In this document: piece by piece, positions 1 to 8,085 of the stretch
How positions within the stretch are numbered: position 1 is the first letter of the stretch
Layout of the letters: every line of letters starts with the position of its first letter
From: JAGDMS01 sp050015455
GTDB lineage: Bacteria; Desulfobacterota; Binatia; HRBIN30
Reading direction: 5' to 3'
Assembly: GCA_050015455.1 (NCBI GenBank)
Contig: JBEKBJ010000011.1
Span: 1 to 64,000 of the forward strand
Length of the DNA: 64,000 nt
Notes under the pieces: model-generated
Told to the model about the DNA's origin: nothing
The model's database searches: none
Seen by the model: the letters and a program-made list of their open reading frames with translations, nothing else
Made by a program: the position numbers and the translations under genes

Positions 1-58
1 CCACGAACTGCGCCGCCTCCGCCACACGCCACCCCTGCTCCGGAGCTTCATTATTGCT

Positions 59-910
59 TCAGAGCTGCCATCTCTTTTTTTGTCCTAGCTTTCTATTACT
101 TTTGCAACTCTCAATAATGACTCCGGCGGGGGTTACGTATTCCGCGCTGATGACGAGATCACAGGCATCGCCGTAGTAGGTGGAAGCCTGGCCGGAGCCG
201 GAAGCGAGGATCCACCCTCCGACTGACGATAGCTCGAACGACTGAGGGAAATGGCCGCAAGTATAACTTCGCTTGGTCCGGAATAGCCTGGGGGCATTGT
301 TGAGAGCTTCTTCGTAGTCGGGGCCCATCATTCCCGGCTGGACCACGGCGGTCTGGTTCAGCTCGTTAACCGCCAGGACTTTGTTCATGTGCGTCTTCAG
401 GACCAACGCCACGCCGCCCTTGCTCGCGCGAGTACCAAACACAACACCCGACCCCGCGCTCCACGTGATGATGGGGATCCTCTGGGAGTCGCAGTACTCG
501 ACGATGTTCACCACGTCGTCCTTATTTCGAGGGTGGACAACTAGATCCGGCACGCCGCCCACGATGCCTTTTCGAAGGGCTAAATCCTCATCCACGGACT
601 TGCCATGGCCGTACTTGACCCGGCTGTAATCATCGCCGGAAACGTTATCCTTGCCAACAATGTTGACAAACGCATTCACCTGGTCGTCGCTCAGGCCGCC
701 CTTGCGACCGACTACGACCTGTTGGTCGCCTCCCGGCCGCCTTTCGCGGAAATCATCGTCGGTCATCCCGAACTCTTGCTTGAACATCTCGTACCAGGCG
801 CGGCTCGGGTGTTTGAACTTCTGCGGGTCCAGCTTAAAGATCGACCTGTACCTCCCTTCCTCTGGAACGTCCTCTCGCCATTTGGGCAGAACACTTCTAG
901 ACTCAGTCAT
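59..910 (-). pseudogene. FAD-linked oxidase (alkyl-DHAP synthase/GlcD-like), C-terminally truncated
   Basis: The protein carries the N-terminal half of a vanillyl-alcohol-oxidase/PCMH-type flavoprotein. A stretch starting PDLVVHPRNKDDV and continuing to SAGSGVVFG fits the FAD pyrophosphate-binding region. The GHFPQSFELSSVGGW and SGQASTYYGD segments resemble alkyldihydroxyacetonephosphate synthase. Start at 910 has AGGAG eight bases upstream; an in-frame start at 937 is weaker. Homology stops abruptly after VTPAGVIIES (about residue 270 of 283), where an AT-rich, lysine/arginine-rich tail leads to a stop. The family is normally about 450-600 residues, so the substrate domain is missing. It is the last gene of a minus-strand unit with the FGGY kinase. 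Truncation is seen; deletion or an assembly break as its cause is inference. Confidence 0.75.
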
Positions 911-995
911 ACTGATTTCTCCTGTTGTCTCTTTCACAGATTAACAGGCCGCTGAAGAAGTGGCTGTCGGCATCGCGCAGGATGGCTCCGAGCAG

Positions 996-2606
996 CTAGC
1001 GTCCAGCATCGGCCGCGCGCCTAGGCTGGTGACTGTTGTAGCTGTTCAGACGCCGATACGTGCGCTTGCTGCACCGCTCGATGTCCAGGAACGCCCGAAA
1101 CAGGTCGTCGTATATGCGGCGGTGGGACGGATTCGGGTGATAAGCCTTGTCGTACTCGACCAGCCCCGGGATGTCTTCGAAGCGGATCCAGCCTAAGCCG
1201 ACGGCGGCGATGAACGCTGCGCCGCGGGCGTTGGCCTGCCGCGGATCCTTTGCTCGGTGTAGCTCGCGGTCCAGCACGTCGGCAAAGATCTGACACCACA
1301 GGTTTGACTGCGCCGCGCCGCCGATGATGCGGATCGGGTCCAGCCGGCGTCGGACGAAGCGTTCCACATACTGCAGACTCCAACGCGTGTTGTAGGCGAC
1401 CCCTTCCATGACCGCCCGCACCATGTGGTCGAGGTTGGTGGTGGTGGAGATGTTGTGAAAGCCTCCGCGCAGGTTGCCGTCGTCGACCGGCGTTCGTTCG
1501 CCATTGAGCCAGGGGGTAAAGAGCAGCTTGTGACTTCCGGCTGGCACCGTTGCGGCGATGCTGTCGAGTACCTCATAGGGCCGTTCAGGCATGTTGGCGT
1601 CGATGATCGCATTGCGGTGAAAGAGAATGTTGTCGGCGAGAAAGCTCAGCGCCCCGCCCGCCAGATCCTGTTCGTTGACACACTGATACTTCCCGGCGAT
1701 CGCCGTCGGGAAGGCCGCGATCGAGTGCAGCAGGTCGGTGCGCTTCCAGGGCACGACGCACTCGATCCACGAGGAGGTGCCGACGTAGAGATGTGGTTCG
1801 TAGTCGCGCACCGCTCCCGAGCCGATGAGCGCGCACTGATGGTCGGGCGAACCGAGGACGACCTTGACGTTTCCGGACAACCGCATCGCGTTGGCGCAAT
1901 CGGCACGCAGCGTGCCGAGCACGTCAGTCGAGGCCTGGAGCGGCGGCAGCTTGCTGCGGTCGATGCCCAACAGGGCAATGAGCTCGTCGTCATACCGGAT
2001 GGCGTTCGGATCGCGGGTGTCGGTGACCCAGAAGAGATGCACGGAATCATACGATGCCGCGCACTTTCCCGTGAGCCGGAGATTCAAGTAGTCCTTGCTC
2101 CCCAGGAATGCGTGGGCCCGCGCATAGACCTGCGGGTGCTCGTACTTCCAGAAGAGGACGTGGGCGGCGTCGTCTTTCCCGGACAGCGATGGTGCGCCGG
2201 CGGTGCGCGAGATCCACTTCCAGACTTTCGGAAGGTTGTAGCCCAGCAGGCTCGGAAAGCCGCTCATCAACCGGCGCACGTAGGGTGCGCCGCGCGAGTC
2301 CATCCAGGTCAGCGCATTGCCCAGGGGTTCACCATTACGGTCGACGGCGACCGTGGTTGAAAACGTGCTCGACACGCACACCGCGCCGATCTGATCGGCC
2401 AGCGCCGTGTTACGATCAGTCAGCCGCCGGGACGCCTTCAGCAACGCGTCCCACCAATCTTTCGGATCCTGCTCGGCCCCGCCACCCTCGATGAAGCGAA
2501 CCGGCGTCGCTTCGAAGTCGGAGTCGACCACCACGCCCCGAGCGGAAACGATCGCCGCCTTGATCCCCGAGGTGCCGTGATCGATGGCGAGGACGTGTCG
2601 GTTCAT
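996..2606 (-). CDS. FGGY-family carbohydrate kinase (xylulokinase/glycerol kinase-like)
   Basis: The 536-residue product begins MNRHVLAIDHGTSGIKAA, the phosphate-binding N-terminal motif of FGGY sugar kinases. It continues with a SSTFSTTVAVD-type segment, a GSPDHQCALIGSGA loop and the C-terminal FGGY signature region around RIIGGAAQSNLWCQIFADV. Family members phosphorylate sugars or polyols with ATP in the cytoplasm; the substrate cannot be read from sequence. I chose the ATG at 2606 because the domain starts there; an in-frame start at 2660 would add 18 unconserved residues. It lies between the saccharopine-dehydrogenase-like gene and the truncated FAD oxidase, all on the minus strand, so it probably acts with them under the TetR regulator. 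Confidence 0.88.
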   Translation of the reverse strand: MNRHVLAIDHGTSGIKAAIVSARGVVVDSDFEATPVRFIEGGGAEQDPKDWWDALLKASRRLTDRNTALADQIGAVCVSSTFSTTVAVDRNGEPLGNALTWMDSRGAPYVRRLMSGFPSLLGYNLPKVWKWISRTAGAPSLSGKDDAAHVLFWKYEHPQVYARAHAFLGSKDYLNLRLTGKCAASYDSVHLFWVTDTRDPNAIRYDDELIALLGIDRSKLPPLQASTDVLGTLRADCANAMRLSGNVKVVLGSPDHQCALIGSGAVRDYEPHLYVGTSSWIECVVPWKRTDLLHSIAAFPTAIAGKYQCVNEQDLAGGALSFLADNILFHRNAIIDANMPERPYEVLDSIAATVPAGSHKLLFTPWLNGERTPVDDGNLRGGFHNISTTTNLDHMVRAVMEGVAYNTRWSLQYVERFVRRRLDPIRIIGGAAQSNLWCQIFADVLDRELHRAKDPRQANARGAAFIAAVGLGWIRFEDIPGLVEYDKAYHPNPSHRRIYDDLFRAFLDIERCSKRTYRRLNSYNSHQPRRAADAGR

Positions 2607-2648
2607 GGACGCCGCCTCACCGAGCGCTAGCTGTGACACCGGCCTCTC

Positions 2649-2669
2649 GTGAGTGAACACTCGTGAGTG
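2649..2669. promoter_or_regulatory. Alternating GAGTG/CACTC half-sites, possible TetR operator
   Basis: In the gap between the saccharopine-dehydrogenase-like gene and the FGGY kinase, GAGTG (2651-2655), CACTC (2658-2662) and GAGTG (2665-2669) alternate with two-base spacers, giving overlapping perfect inverted repeats. Related GTGAGCAC/GTGCTCAC motifs lie upstream of the TetR gene at 4612-4619 and 4657-4664, suggesting one regulator binds both. Binding is inference. Confidence 0.45.
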
Positions 2670-2678
2670 AAGCCGCGC

Positions 2679-3884
2679 TCACAGCTTCATCGTGGTTACG
2701 GTTCCATCGGCCGCAACCGACTCGAACAGAATGTCGCCGCCGCCGGAACCGCCGCCAGTCAGGAACTGGGCTGTCAGCGCCAGAAACTCCGACGCATCGA
2801 TACACGCTTCCGGCGGCAGCACGCCCTTCGCACTGATCTTGCCCTGCTGGAGCAGGATCGCGCCGATGGCGGCCGGCATTCCGGTTCCCTCACCGAGACC
2901 ACCCGCCTTGGAGGAAATGTGCACGCGCAGCTCGCGCGGCTGCCCGGCCTTGCGGCCCTTGACTACCACTGACATGCAGCCACGCACGCTGCCGAAATGC
3001 GTCTCGCGCAAAATGCGTTCGCGCTCGCGAATGACGTAGGCTACCGCGAAGTCATACGGTGTGACCGGCTGACCGTTGACGTCGACGGGCTCCCGGCTCG
3101 ATAGACCCACGCGGCACAGCTCCGCCGTCAGCTGGTAATACTCGATCGGCAGCACCGATCCCTTGTTCGTCACCTGGCGGACCTTGAGATAGCGCGGCAG
3201 CGTGACCTGCTCCGGATGCGGATACGGGTAGAGGGGCACCTCGCCGAGCACTGGGAACTTGAACGTCTGGCGCAACGCGATACCGTCTTCGCCGAAGTAC
3301 TTCACATACCGGAGCTTGCCGTCGAGGAACATCGGGATGTCGATGCTCATGCAATGAAAACGATGGCCGATGACCCCGGGGCCCTCGATGGCTTCGCCAC
3401 CGTGGCAGTGGAAGATGTCGATGGAGTCCGTCTCGTCGAGCTGCGTATCCGCGAGGTACTTCGCCAGCAGGTTGGTCGCTCCCGGCGAGGCGCCCATGCC
3501 GATGACGGCCGTAACGCCCGCGTGCTTTGCCGCCTCATCCAGGCCGAGAATTTCCAGTGTGACGTCGACGTCGTCACAGATGTCGAGGTAGTTGATGCGC
3601 GCGTCGATCACCGCGCCGAGGATCGTCTTCACCGTCTTGTAGAACGGGCCGACGCAGTTCAGCACAACGTCTGCATTCGCCACCGCTTGCTTGACGCTGC
3701 GTGGATCCGAGGCGTCGACCTCAACCACCGAGACCTTCGTCCCGACGGACGCAGCCAGCTCACGAGCCTTAGCGACATGCATGTCACCGATGACGACCTT
3801 GGAGAACGTCGCGTCGTTGGCCAACGTCCTGACGGCGACGCTGCCAACGGCGCCGCAACCCCCTAAGACAACCACTGTACTCAT
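2679..3884 (-). CDS. Saccharopine dehydrogenase NADP-binding family protein
   Basis: A 401-residue protein with an N-terminal Rossmann fold: VVVLGGCGAVGSVAVRTL fits GxGxxG dinucleotide binding, and VVEVDASD follows at the end of a later strand. The middle segment VIGMGASPGATNLLAKYL is typical of saccharopine-dehydrogenase-like oxidoreductases, a family that also includes carboxynorspermidine synthase and trans-acting enoyl reductases. Its exact substrate is unknown. The start codon at 3884 overlaps the TetR stop (ATGA, 3881-3884), so translation is coupled to the regulator. It lies directly upstream of the FGGY kinase, so an oxidation step on the same pathway is a reasonable inference. Confidence 0.82.
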   Translation of the reverse strand: MSTVVVLGGCGAVGSVAVRTLANDATFSKVVIGDMHVAKARELAASVGTKVSVVEVDASDPRSVKQAVANADVVLNCVGPFYKTVKTILGAVIDARINYLDICDDVDVTLEILGLDEAAKHAGVTAVIGMGASPGATNLLAKYLADTQLDETDSIDIFHCHGGEAIEGPGVIGHRFHCMSIDIPMFLDGKLRYVKYFGEDGIALRQTFKFPVLGEVPLYPYPHPEQVTLPRYLKVRQVTNKGSVLPIEYYQLTAELCRVGLSSREPVDVNGQPVTPYDFAVAYVIRERERILRETHFGSVRGCMSVVVKGRKAGQPRELRVHISSKAGGLGEGTGMPAAIGAILLQQGKISAKGVLPPEACIDASEFLALTAQFLTGGGSGGGDILFESVAADGTVTTMKL

Positions 3885-4576
3885 GCTCGTCTCCTTCTTT
3901 TTGTTTCATGCTTGTTGCCGCCCCTCCTCAGCTCGCGCCGGAGCAGCGCCTCGAAGTAGGCCAGACGGCGTGCGTCGATGCGCCGGTCTTGCAAGGCAAC
4001 CGAGTCGATGGCGGCAGCCTGCATGGCGAGGATCAGCGTATCAAAGGCCTCATCGAAGTGTGCGATCGGCCCAACGTCGTTGCCGTGTAGCTCGCGCGCC
4101 GAACGCAGCAAGTTCTCCTGATGGCGCAACGCCATTGGGCGGATGGCGTCACGCAGATCGGGATTCGAGCGCGCGGCGAGGTACACTTCGTTGGTCGCCA
4201 GGTACTCGGGCAGCGTCAGGACGCGCCACAAGGCCCGGACGGCACGGCCGACCCGATCGCGGTGACGGTCCGCCGCGCCGAGCAGTTGGCGGTAGCGGCT
4301 AGCCAGCCGCGCGAACACGTATTCGACCGCGGCCACGACGACATCCGCCTTGGTCGGGTAATGCAGGAACAGGGCGCCCTGCGACATCCCGGCGCGCTCG
4401 CTGAGCGCCGCCGTGGTGAGCCGCGCGTAGCCTCGCTCGACGAGGCACGCCACGGTCGCTTCGAGCAGCTTCGCTTGGGTCTCCGCGCTGCGACGTTGCT
4501 GGGTGCGGCGCCGGCGCCCGAGGCGCACCGGTTCCCCCTCACGTTCCGCTCCCCTGCTCCGTGAGCCGCTCCGCAT
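3881..4576 (-). CDS. TetR/AcrR family transcriptional regulator
   Basis: The 231-residue product has a basic N-terminus, then the TetR DNA-binding domain: ETQAKLLEATVACLVERGY, then LTTAALSERAGMSQGALFLHYPTK as the helix-turn-helix. The C-terminal helical domain, about residues 75-225, would bind a ligand. It is first in a minus-strand unit and overlaps the saccharopine-dehydrogenase-like gene by four bases. The start is uncertain: ATG at 4576 is the only ATG before the domain, though a GTG about 17 codons later is possible. Inverted GTGAGCAC motifs upstream and GAGTG/CACTC repeats inside the unit suggest autoregulation. Confidence 0.88.
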   Translation of the reverse strand: MRSGSRSRGAEREGEPVRLGRRRRTQQRRSAETQAKLLEATVACLVERGYARLTTAALSERAGMSQGALFLHYPTKADVVVAAVEYVFARLASRYRQLLGAADRHRDRVGRAVRALWRVLTLPEYLATNEVYLAARSNPDLRDAIRPMALRHQENLLRSARELHGNDVGPIAHFDEAFDTLILAMQAAAIDSVALQDRRIDARRLAYFEALLRRELRRGGNKHETKRRRRA

Positions 4577-4611
4577 GAAGCTCTTCTATAGCAGGCGACA
4601 CCATAATACAA

Positions 4612-4664
4612 GTGAGCACTCAGATTTATTCTTGCCGCATCCAGCGCTGCGCCTTCGTGCTCAC
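4612..4664. promoter_or_regulatory. Inverted 8-bp motifs upstream of the TetR gene
   Basis: GTGAGCAC at 4612-4619 and its exact reverse complement GTGCTCAC at 4657-4664 lie 35-90 bases upstream of the TetR start codon. A further looser GTGAG...CTCAC pair is at 4689-4709. The same half-site occurs at 2649-2669. This looks like an autoregulatory operator region, but no promoter boxes are clear. Confidence 0.4.
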
Positions 4665-4789
4665 GTTGTTTGTGCGTCAAGTGCGCGCGTGAGTATGATA
4701 CGCGCTCACTGTCGGGGATCCACGGTCGCCGCACCGGGTTCCCATCCTCGCCTACTTCGAAACCTGCTGTGCAGGCTCTGGTGCCACGC

Positions 4790-5300
4790 GATCAAGGCTT
4801 CACGCCACTCCTCATAGCGGTTGATGAAATCGACGAAGAGCGCCCTGCGAGGCTAATGCAGGGGGGCAACGAAGGAAAACTGGGCGGCGTTGATCTGCAA
4901 CTGTGCGGCCGGGAAGCTGGGATTCGACGCTGGACTGAGCGAGTGTTTGGCGGCGATGCCGTCAGACGCATGGAGGTCATCTTCGCTGCCGGACAAAACA
5001 AGGGCCCTTTTGGACGTTGCATTGCCGGCGGTGTGGATCTCGACAACCTGGACAACCTGACGAGGGTAGCCTTTCACATGGGCTTGGATGTAGACAGGCA
5101 GCTGCCGGTCCGTGTCGCCGAAACCTTGGTGGGCAACAGCGAAGCTGACGGGATAACGTTCTCGTCGGACGCCGTGGGCCTTATCGAAGGGTGGCTTGCT
5201 TTGCGCACCAAGGTCTACAGCCATCTGATGCTCTCTCGTGAAGACTTTGCCGGGAAGACGATGCTGATCTATGCAACCGTGGCGGCATTCAAGCGCGGGC
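4790..5300 (+). pseudogene. HD-family phosphohydrolase C-terminal remnant
   Basis: An open frame here contains GPFGRCIAGGVDLDNLDN followed by a segment starting RVAFHMGLDVDRQL, which resembles the region after the catalytic HD motif in dGTPase/HD-superfamily hydrolases. The stretch through ALRTKVYSHLMLSREDF also fits. The upstream HD metal-binding motif is absent, no ribosome binding site precedes the frame, and the reading frame runs on into the next gene's leader. I therefore read it as a decayed fragment rather than a working gene. The match is from pattern memory and is moderate. Confidence 0.4.
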
Positions 5301-5405
5301 ACCTAGAGCCGTGTCAATTGGTGTGGCAGGCACGGACTTCGCATCTGAGGGGTATGGAAAGCGCGCGAGTTGAGTCTCGCGACACTGTGCAGCTCGGGAG
5401 GAAAC

Positions 5406-5894
5406 ATGACCACGAACATCAGCGTGAAAACCAAGATCCGGGTTAACGGCCAGGACTACGCGAGCGTCGAGGATATGCCTCCGCACATTCGCCAGGCGTA
5501 CGAGCGGGCAATGGCGGCGATGCCAGGCGCTAAACACAGTGGCCTCCTCAACACTTTGGAAAACGGCCTCCGGGCGAGCGCACAGAAGGTGTCCAACGCC
5601 AAGGTCATCTTCAATGGTCAGGAGTACGGCAGTGTGGATCAGATGCCCGCCAACGTGCGCCAGCTGTATCAGGCGGTGATGGCAACCATCGAAAGTGACA
5701 CCTCCGTCGCACCGGAAACTGGCGCAGGGGTTCAAGCAGTATACCAGAGTGGCAGCAGTGCAGGTTCCTTGCCGACGCCCACCGCGCCAGGGAGCATTCG
5801 TCTAGAGTCTACAAACTGGCGGCTGGTTCTGGTTGCCGTTGGGATATTGCTTCTTGCCTGGCTGGGATTCGCTAGGACCATCATGTCGCCGTGA
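5406..5894 (+). CDS. Hypothetical tail-anchored protein with a duplicated NGQ(D/E)Y motif
   Basis: The 162-residue protein starts after a strong ribosome site (GGGAGGAAAC then ATG at 5406). It contains two copies of a short module: IRVNGQDYASVEDMPPHIR at about residues 10-28, and VIFNGQEYGSVDQMPANVR at about 66-84, each followed by a YxxAM helix. A Ser/Pro/Thr/Gly-rich linker leads to one hydrophobic segment near the C-terminus (LVLVAVGILLLAWLGFA), so it is probably anchored in the membrane with its repeats in the cytoplasm. No function is known to me. It stands alone between the HD remnant and a convergent CBS gene. Confidence 0.75.
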   Translation: MTTNISVKTKIRVNGQDYASVEDMPPHIRQAYERAMAAMPGAKHSGLLNTLENGLRASAQKVSNAKVIFNGQEYGSVDQMPANVRQLYQAVMATIESDTSVAPETGAGVQAVYQSGSSAGSLPTPTAPGSIRLESTNWRLVLVAVGILLLAWLGFARTIMSP

Positions 5895-6068
5895 GGATGC
5901 GATCCGACAGCTGATGTCGCGGCGCGAAACCAAGCGCCGCCGCACCGGATTTCTCGTCAAGAGTGAATCATGCGCAGTGGCAGAGGCAAGCCGTGCACCG
6001 TCAGCTCCCGCCGTGGCCGCATCGAAGACGTGCCAAGACGTACCAGCTGTTCAACCTGCCCGCCGTGA

Positions 6069-6497
6069 TCAGGCCGAGCGCTCCGAGGCGTCGCGCAACG
6101 CGCGCACGACGTCTTCACGTGCGATGATACCGACCAGCTGGCCGTCGTCGACGACCGGAAAGCTCTTCACTCGCGAATCGATTAGCGTTTGCAGGACACG
6201 AGTCAGCGGCGCCTCGGGCGAGAACGTAATGATCTCTCGGGTCATGACTTCCGCAGCGGTGCGCTCCGATAATTCCTCATAGCGCGGCACCACGCTTTGC
6301 GGTGTAAAGACGAAGGCCTTCAAGATGTCGAATTTGGTGACGACCCCGACCACGACGCCAGCATCCACCACCGGAAAGCCGTTGAAATCGTGCTGAACGA
6401 AGCGGCCCTCCAGCTCACGTACGGGCGTCTCGGGTGACACCGTGACCACGGCCCGCACCATGTAATCGGCGACTCGGTACTCAAGAAAGCGGTACAT
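6069..6497 (-). CDS. Tandem CBS-domain protein
   Basis: A 142-residue protein made almost entirely of two CBS motifs: VADYMVRAVVTVSPETPV with FNGFPVVD (about residues 9-60), and AAEVMTREIITFSPEAPL with VKSFPVVDDGQLVGIIARED (about 78-135). Paired CBS domains form a Bateman module that binds adenine nucleotides and usually senses cell energy. The gene starts five bases after the stop of the sigma54 response regulator, so both are probably co-transcribed. No enzymatic domain is attached. Confidence 0.85.
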   Translation of the reverse strand: MYRFLEYRVADYMVRAVVTVSPETPVRELEGRFVQHDFNGFPVVDAGVVVGVVTKFDILKAFVFTPQSVVPRYEELSERTAAEVMTREIITFSPEAPLTRVLQTLIDSRVKSFPVVDDGQLVGIIAREDVVRALRDASERSA

Positions 6498-6502
6498 GCG
6501 TC

Positions 6503-7897
6503 TCAGGCAGCCGCGTCAGCATCCGCCAGCCGAATGTCCAGTTCCTCGATTTTCCTATACAGCGACGACAGCGATACGCCCAGCCGTTCAGCTGCCACCT
6601 TCTTGTCGTGGTTGACTTTGGCCAGCACGGCCTGGATGTGCGCTTTCTCGTAAGCGCGAAGGGCGTTGCGCAGATCGTCGCCGACCGGCGCCGGGAAGCC
6701 GACTTCTTGCTGCAGTGCACGCGGCAAGTCGCGGACCGTGATCCAGTCGCCTTCGGCGAGGATCATCGCGTGCTCGATGACGTTGTCGAGCTCGCGCACG
6801 TTGCCCTTCCACGGCAGCGACATGAGCACCTTCAGCGTGGCGCTGTCAGCCCCGTTGCAGTTCTTCTTCAGCTCGCGGTTGTGCAGCCGGACGAAATGCT
6901 CCACCAGCAAGGGAATGTCCTCACGCCTGTCGCGCAAGGGCGGTACCTCGATGCCGAAGACATTCAGGCGGTAGTAGAGGTCGTCACGGAAACGGCCCTG
7001 TTCCACCTCGCGGCCCAGATCGCGGTTGCTCGCCGCAATCACCCGGATGTCCACCTTGACCGGCGCGCTCGCACCGACCGGGAGCACTTCCTTCGTCTCG
7101 ATCACCCGGAGCAACTTGACTTGCAGGCTTAGTGGCAGATCGCTGATCTCATCCAGGAAAATGGTGCCGCCGCGGGCGCGCTGGAAAAGACCTTCCTGAT
7201 TGCTGATAGCGCCGGTGAACGAGCCACGCATATGGCCGAAGAGCTGGCTTTCCAACAGCGTTTCCGGAATTGCGCCGCAATTGACCGGCAGGAAAATGCG
7301 GTCGCGCAATTCGCTAAAGTGGTGGATGCCGCGTGCTACGATCTCTTTGCCGGCTCCGCTCTCGCCGGTGATCAACACTGTGCTCGGTGTTGGCGCCACA
7401 CGGCGGATGAGGTTCATCACTTCGCGCATGGCGCCGGAGCGGCCGACCAAGCTGTCGAAATCCCACTTGCGGTCGGCCATATTGCGCAGCATCTGGTTTT
7501 CCCAGGCCAGCTGCCGGTGCTCCAACAAGTAGTTGATCTTGTGCAGCACGTCTTCGAGCATGATCGGCTTCAGCAAGTAATCCTGGGCGCCACGGCGCAA
7601 AGCCTCGACAGCGGAATCCACCGTCGCGTGTGCTGTCATCAAGAGCACCAACGTCTGCGGCGCCACCTCGCGCGAGTGGCGCAGCACGGCTAACCCATCG
7701 GCCCCAGGCATACGCACGTCCGACAACACCAGGTCGAACTCGGATGTATCTAGCGCGCTGATGGCCGCCGCCCCATCGACGGCCGTGGTCACTTGGTAAG
7801 ACTCGTCGCGCAGCAGATCGGCTAAGCTCTCCCGCACTGCGGCCTCATCTTCCGCAACGAGAATAGATCCCTTAAATGTCGGCTCTTCTTTTGACAT
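6503..7897 (-). CDS. NtrC-family sigma54-dependent response regulator
   Basis: The 464-residue protein has three parts. A receiver domain (about 10-125) carries acidic EDE and phospho-acceptor Asp60 in DLVLSDVRMP. An AAA+ domain (about 150-385) has Walker A GESGAGKE, a sigma54-contact loop reading GSFTGA in place of the usual GAFTGA, and Walker B GGTIFLDE. The C-terminal Fis-type helix-turn-helix ends KKVAAERLGVSLSSLYRKIEEL. It would activate RNA polymerase-sigma54 when phosphorylated. I chose ATG 7897 because the receiver starts soon after; the in-frame ATG at 7945 sits directly against its purine run. No sensor kinase adjoins it. Confidence 0.92.
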   Translation of the reverse strand: MSKEEPTFKGSILVAEDEAAVRESLADLLRDESYQVTTAVDGAAAISALDTSEFDLVLSDVRMPGADGLAVLRHSREVAPQTLVLLMTAHATVDSAVEALRRGAQDYLLKPIMLEDVLHKINYLLEHRQLAWENQMLRNMADRKWDFDSLVGRSGAMREVMNLIRRVAPTPSTVLITGESGAGKEIVARGIHHFSELRDRIFLPVNCGAIPETLLESQLFGHMRGSFTGAISNQEGLFQRARGGTIFLDEISDLPLSLQVKLLRVIETKEVLPVGASAPVKVDIRVIAASNRDLGREVEQGRFRDDLYYRLNVFGIEVPPLRDRREDIPLLVEHFVRLHNRELKKNCNGADSATLKVLMSLPWKGNVRELDNVIEHAMILAEGDWITVRDLPRALQQEVGFPAPVGDDLRNALRAYEKAHIQAVLAKVNHDKKVAAERLGVSLSSLYRKIEELDIRLADADAAA

Positions 7898-8085
7898 AGT
7901 GAACTTCGGCGCAGCCCGACCTCGGCTCCGCCACAGTCGTACCATTCCTTCAAGTTACGTGCCCAAAAACCGTTCATCTGCCGGAAACCGCTGACTCGTC
8001 CTTGTGACAGCCAAATTCTCAAAAATGGGAACGTGAAAACAGTATCCAACTATCTATTTAGCAGTCCGGCCAGAGTGGCCCAGCC

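Noticed and set aside
1425..2360. 311-residue frame on the plus strand
   Set aside because: It is antisense to the FGGY kinase, has no motif, and is an expected shadow in GC-rich DNA.
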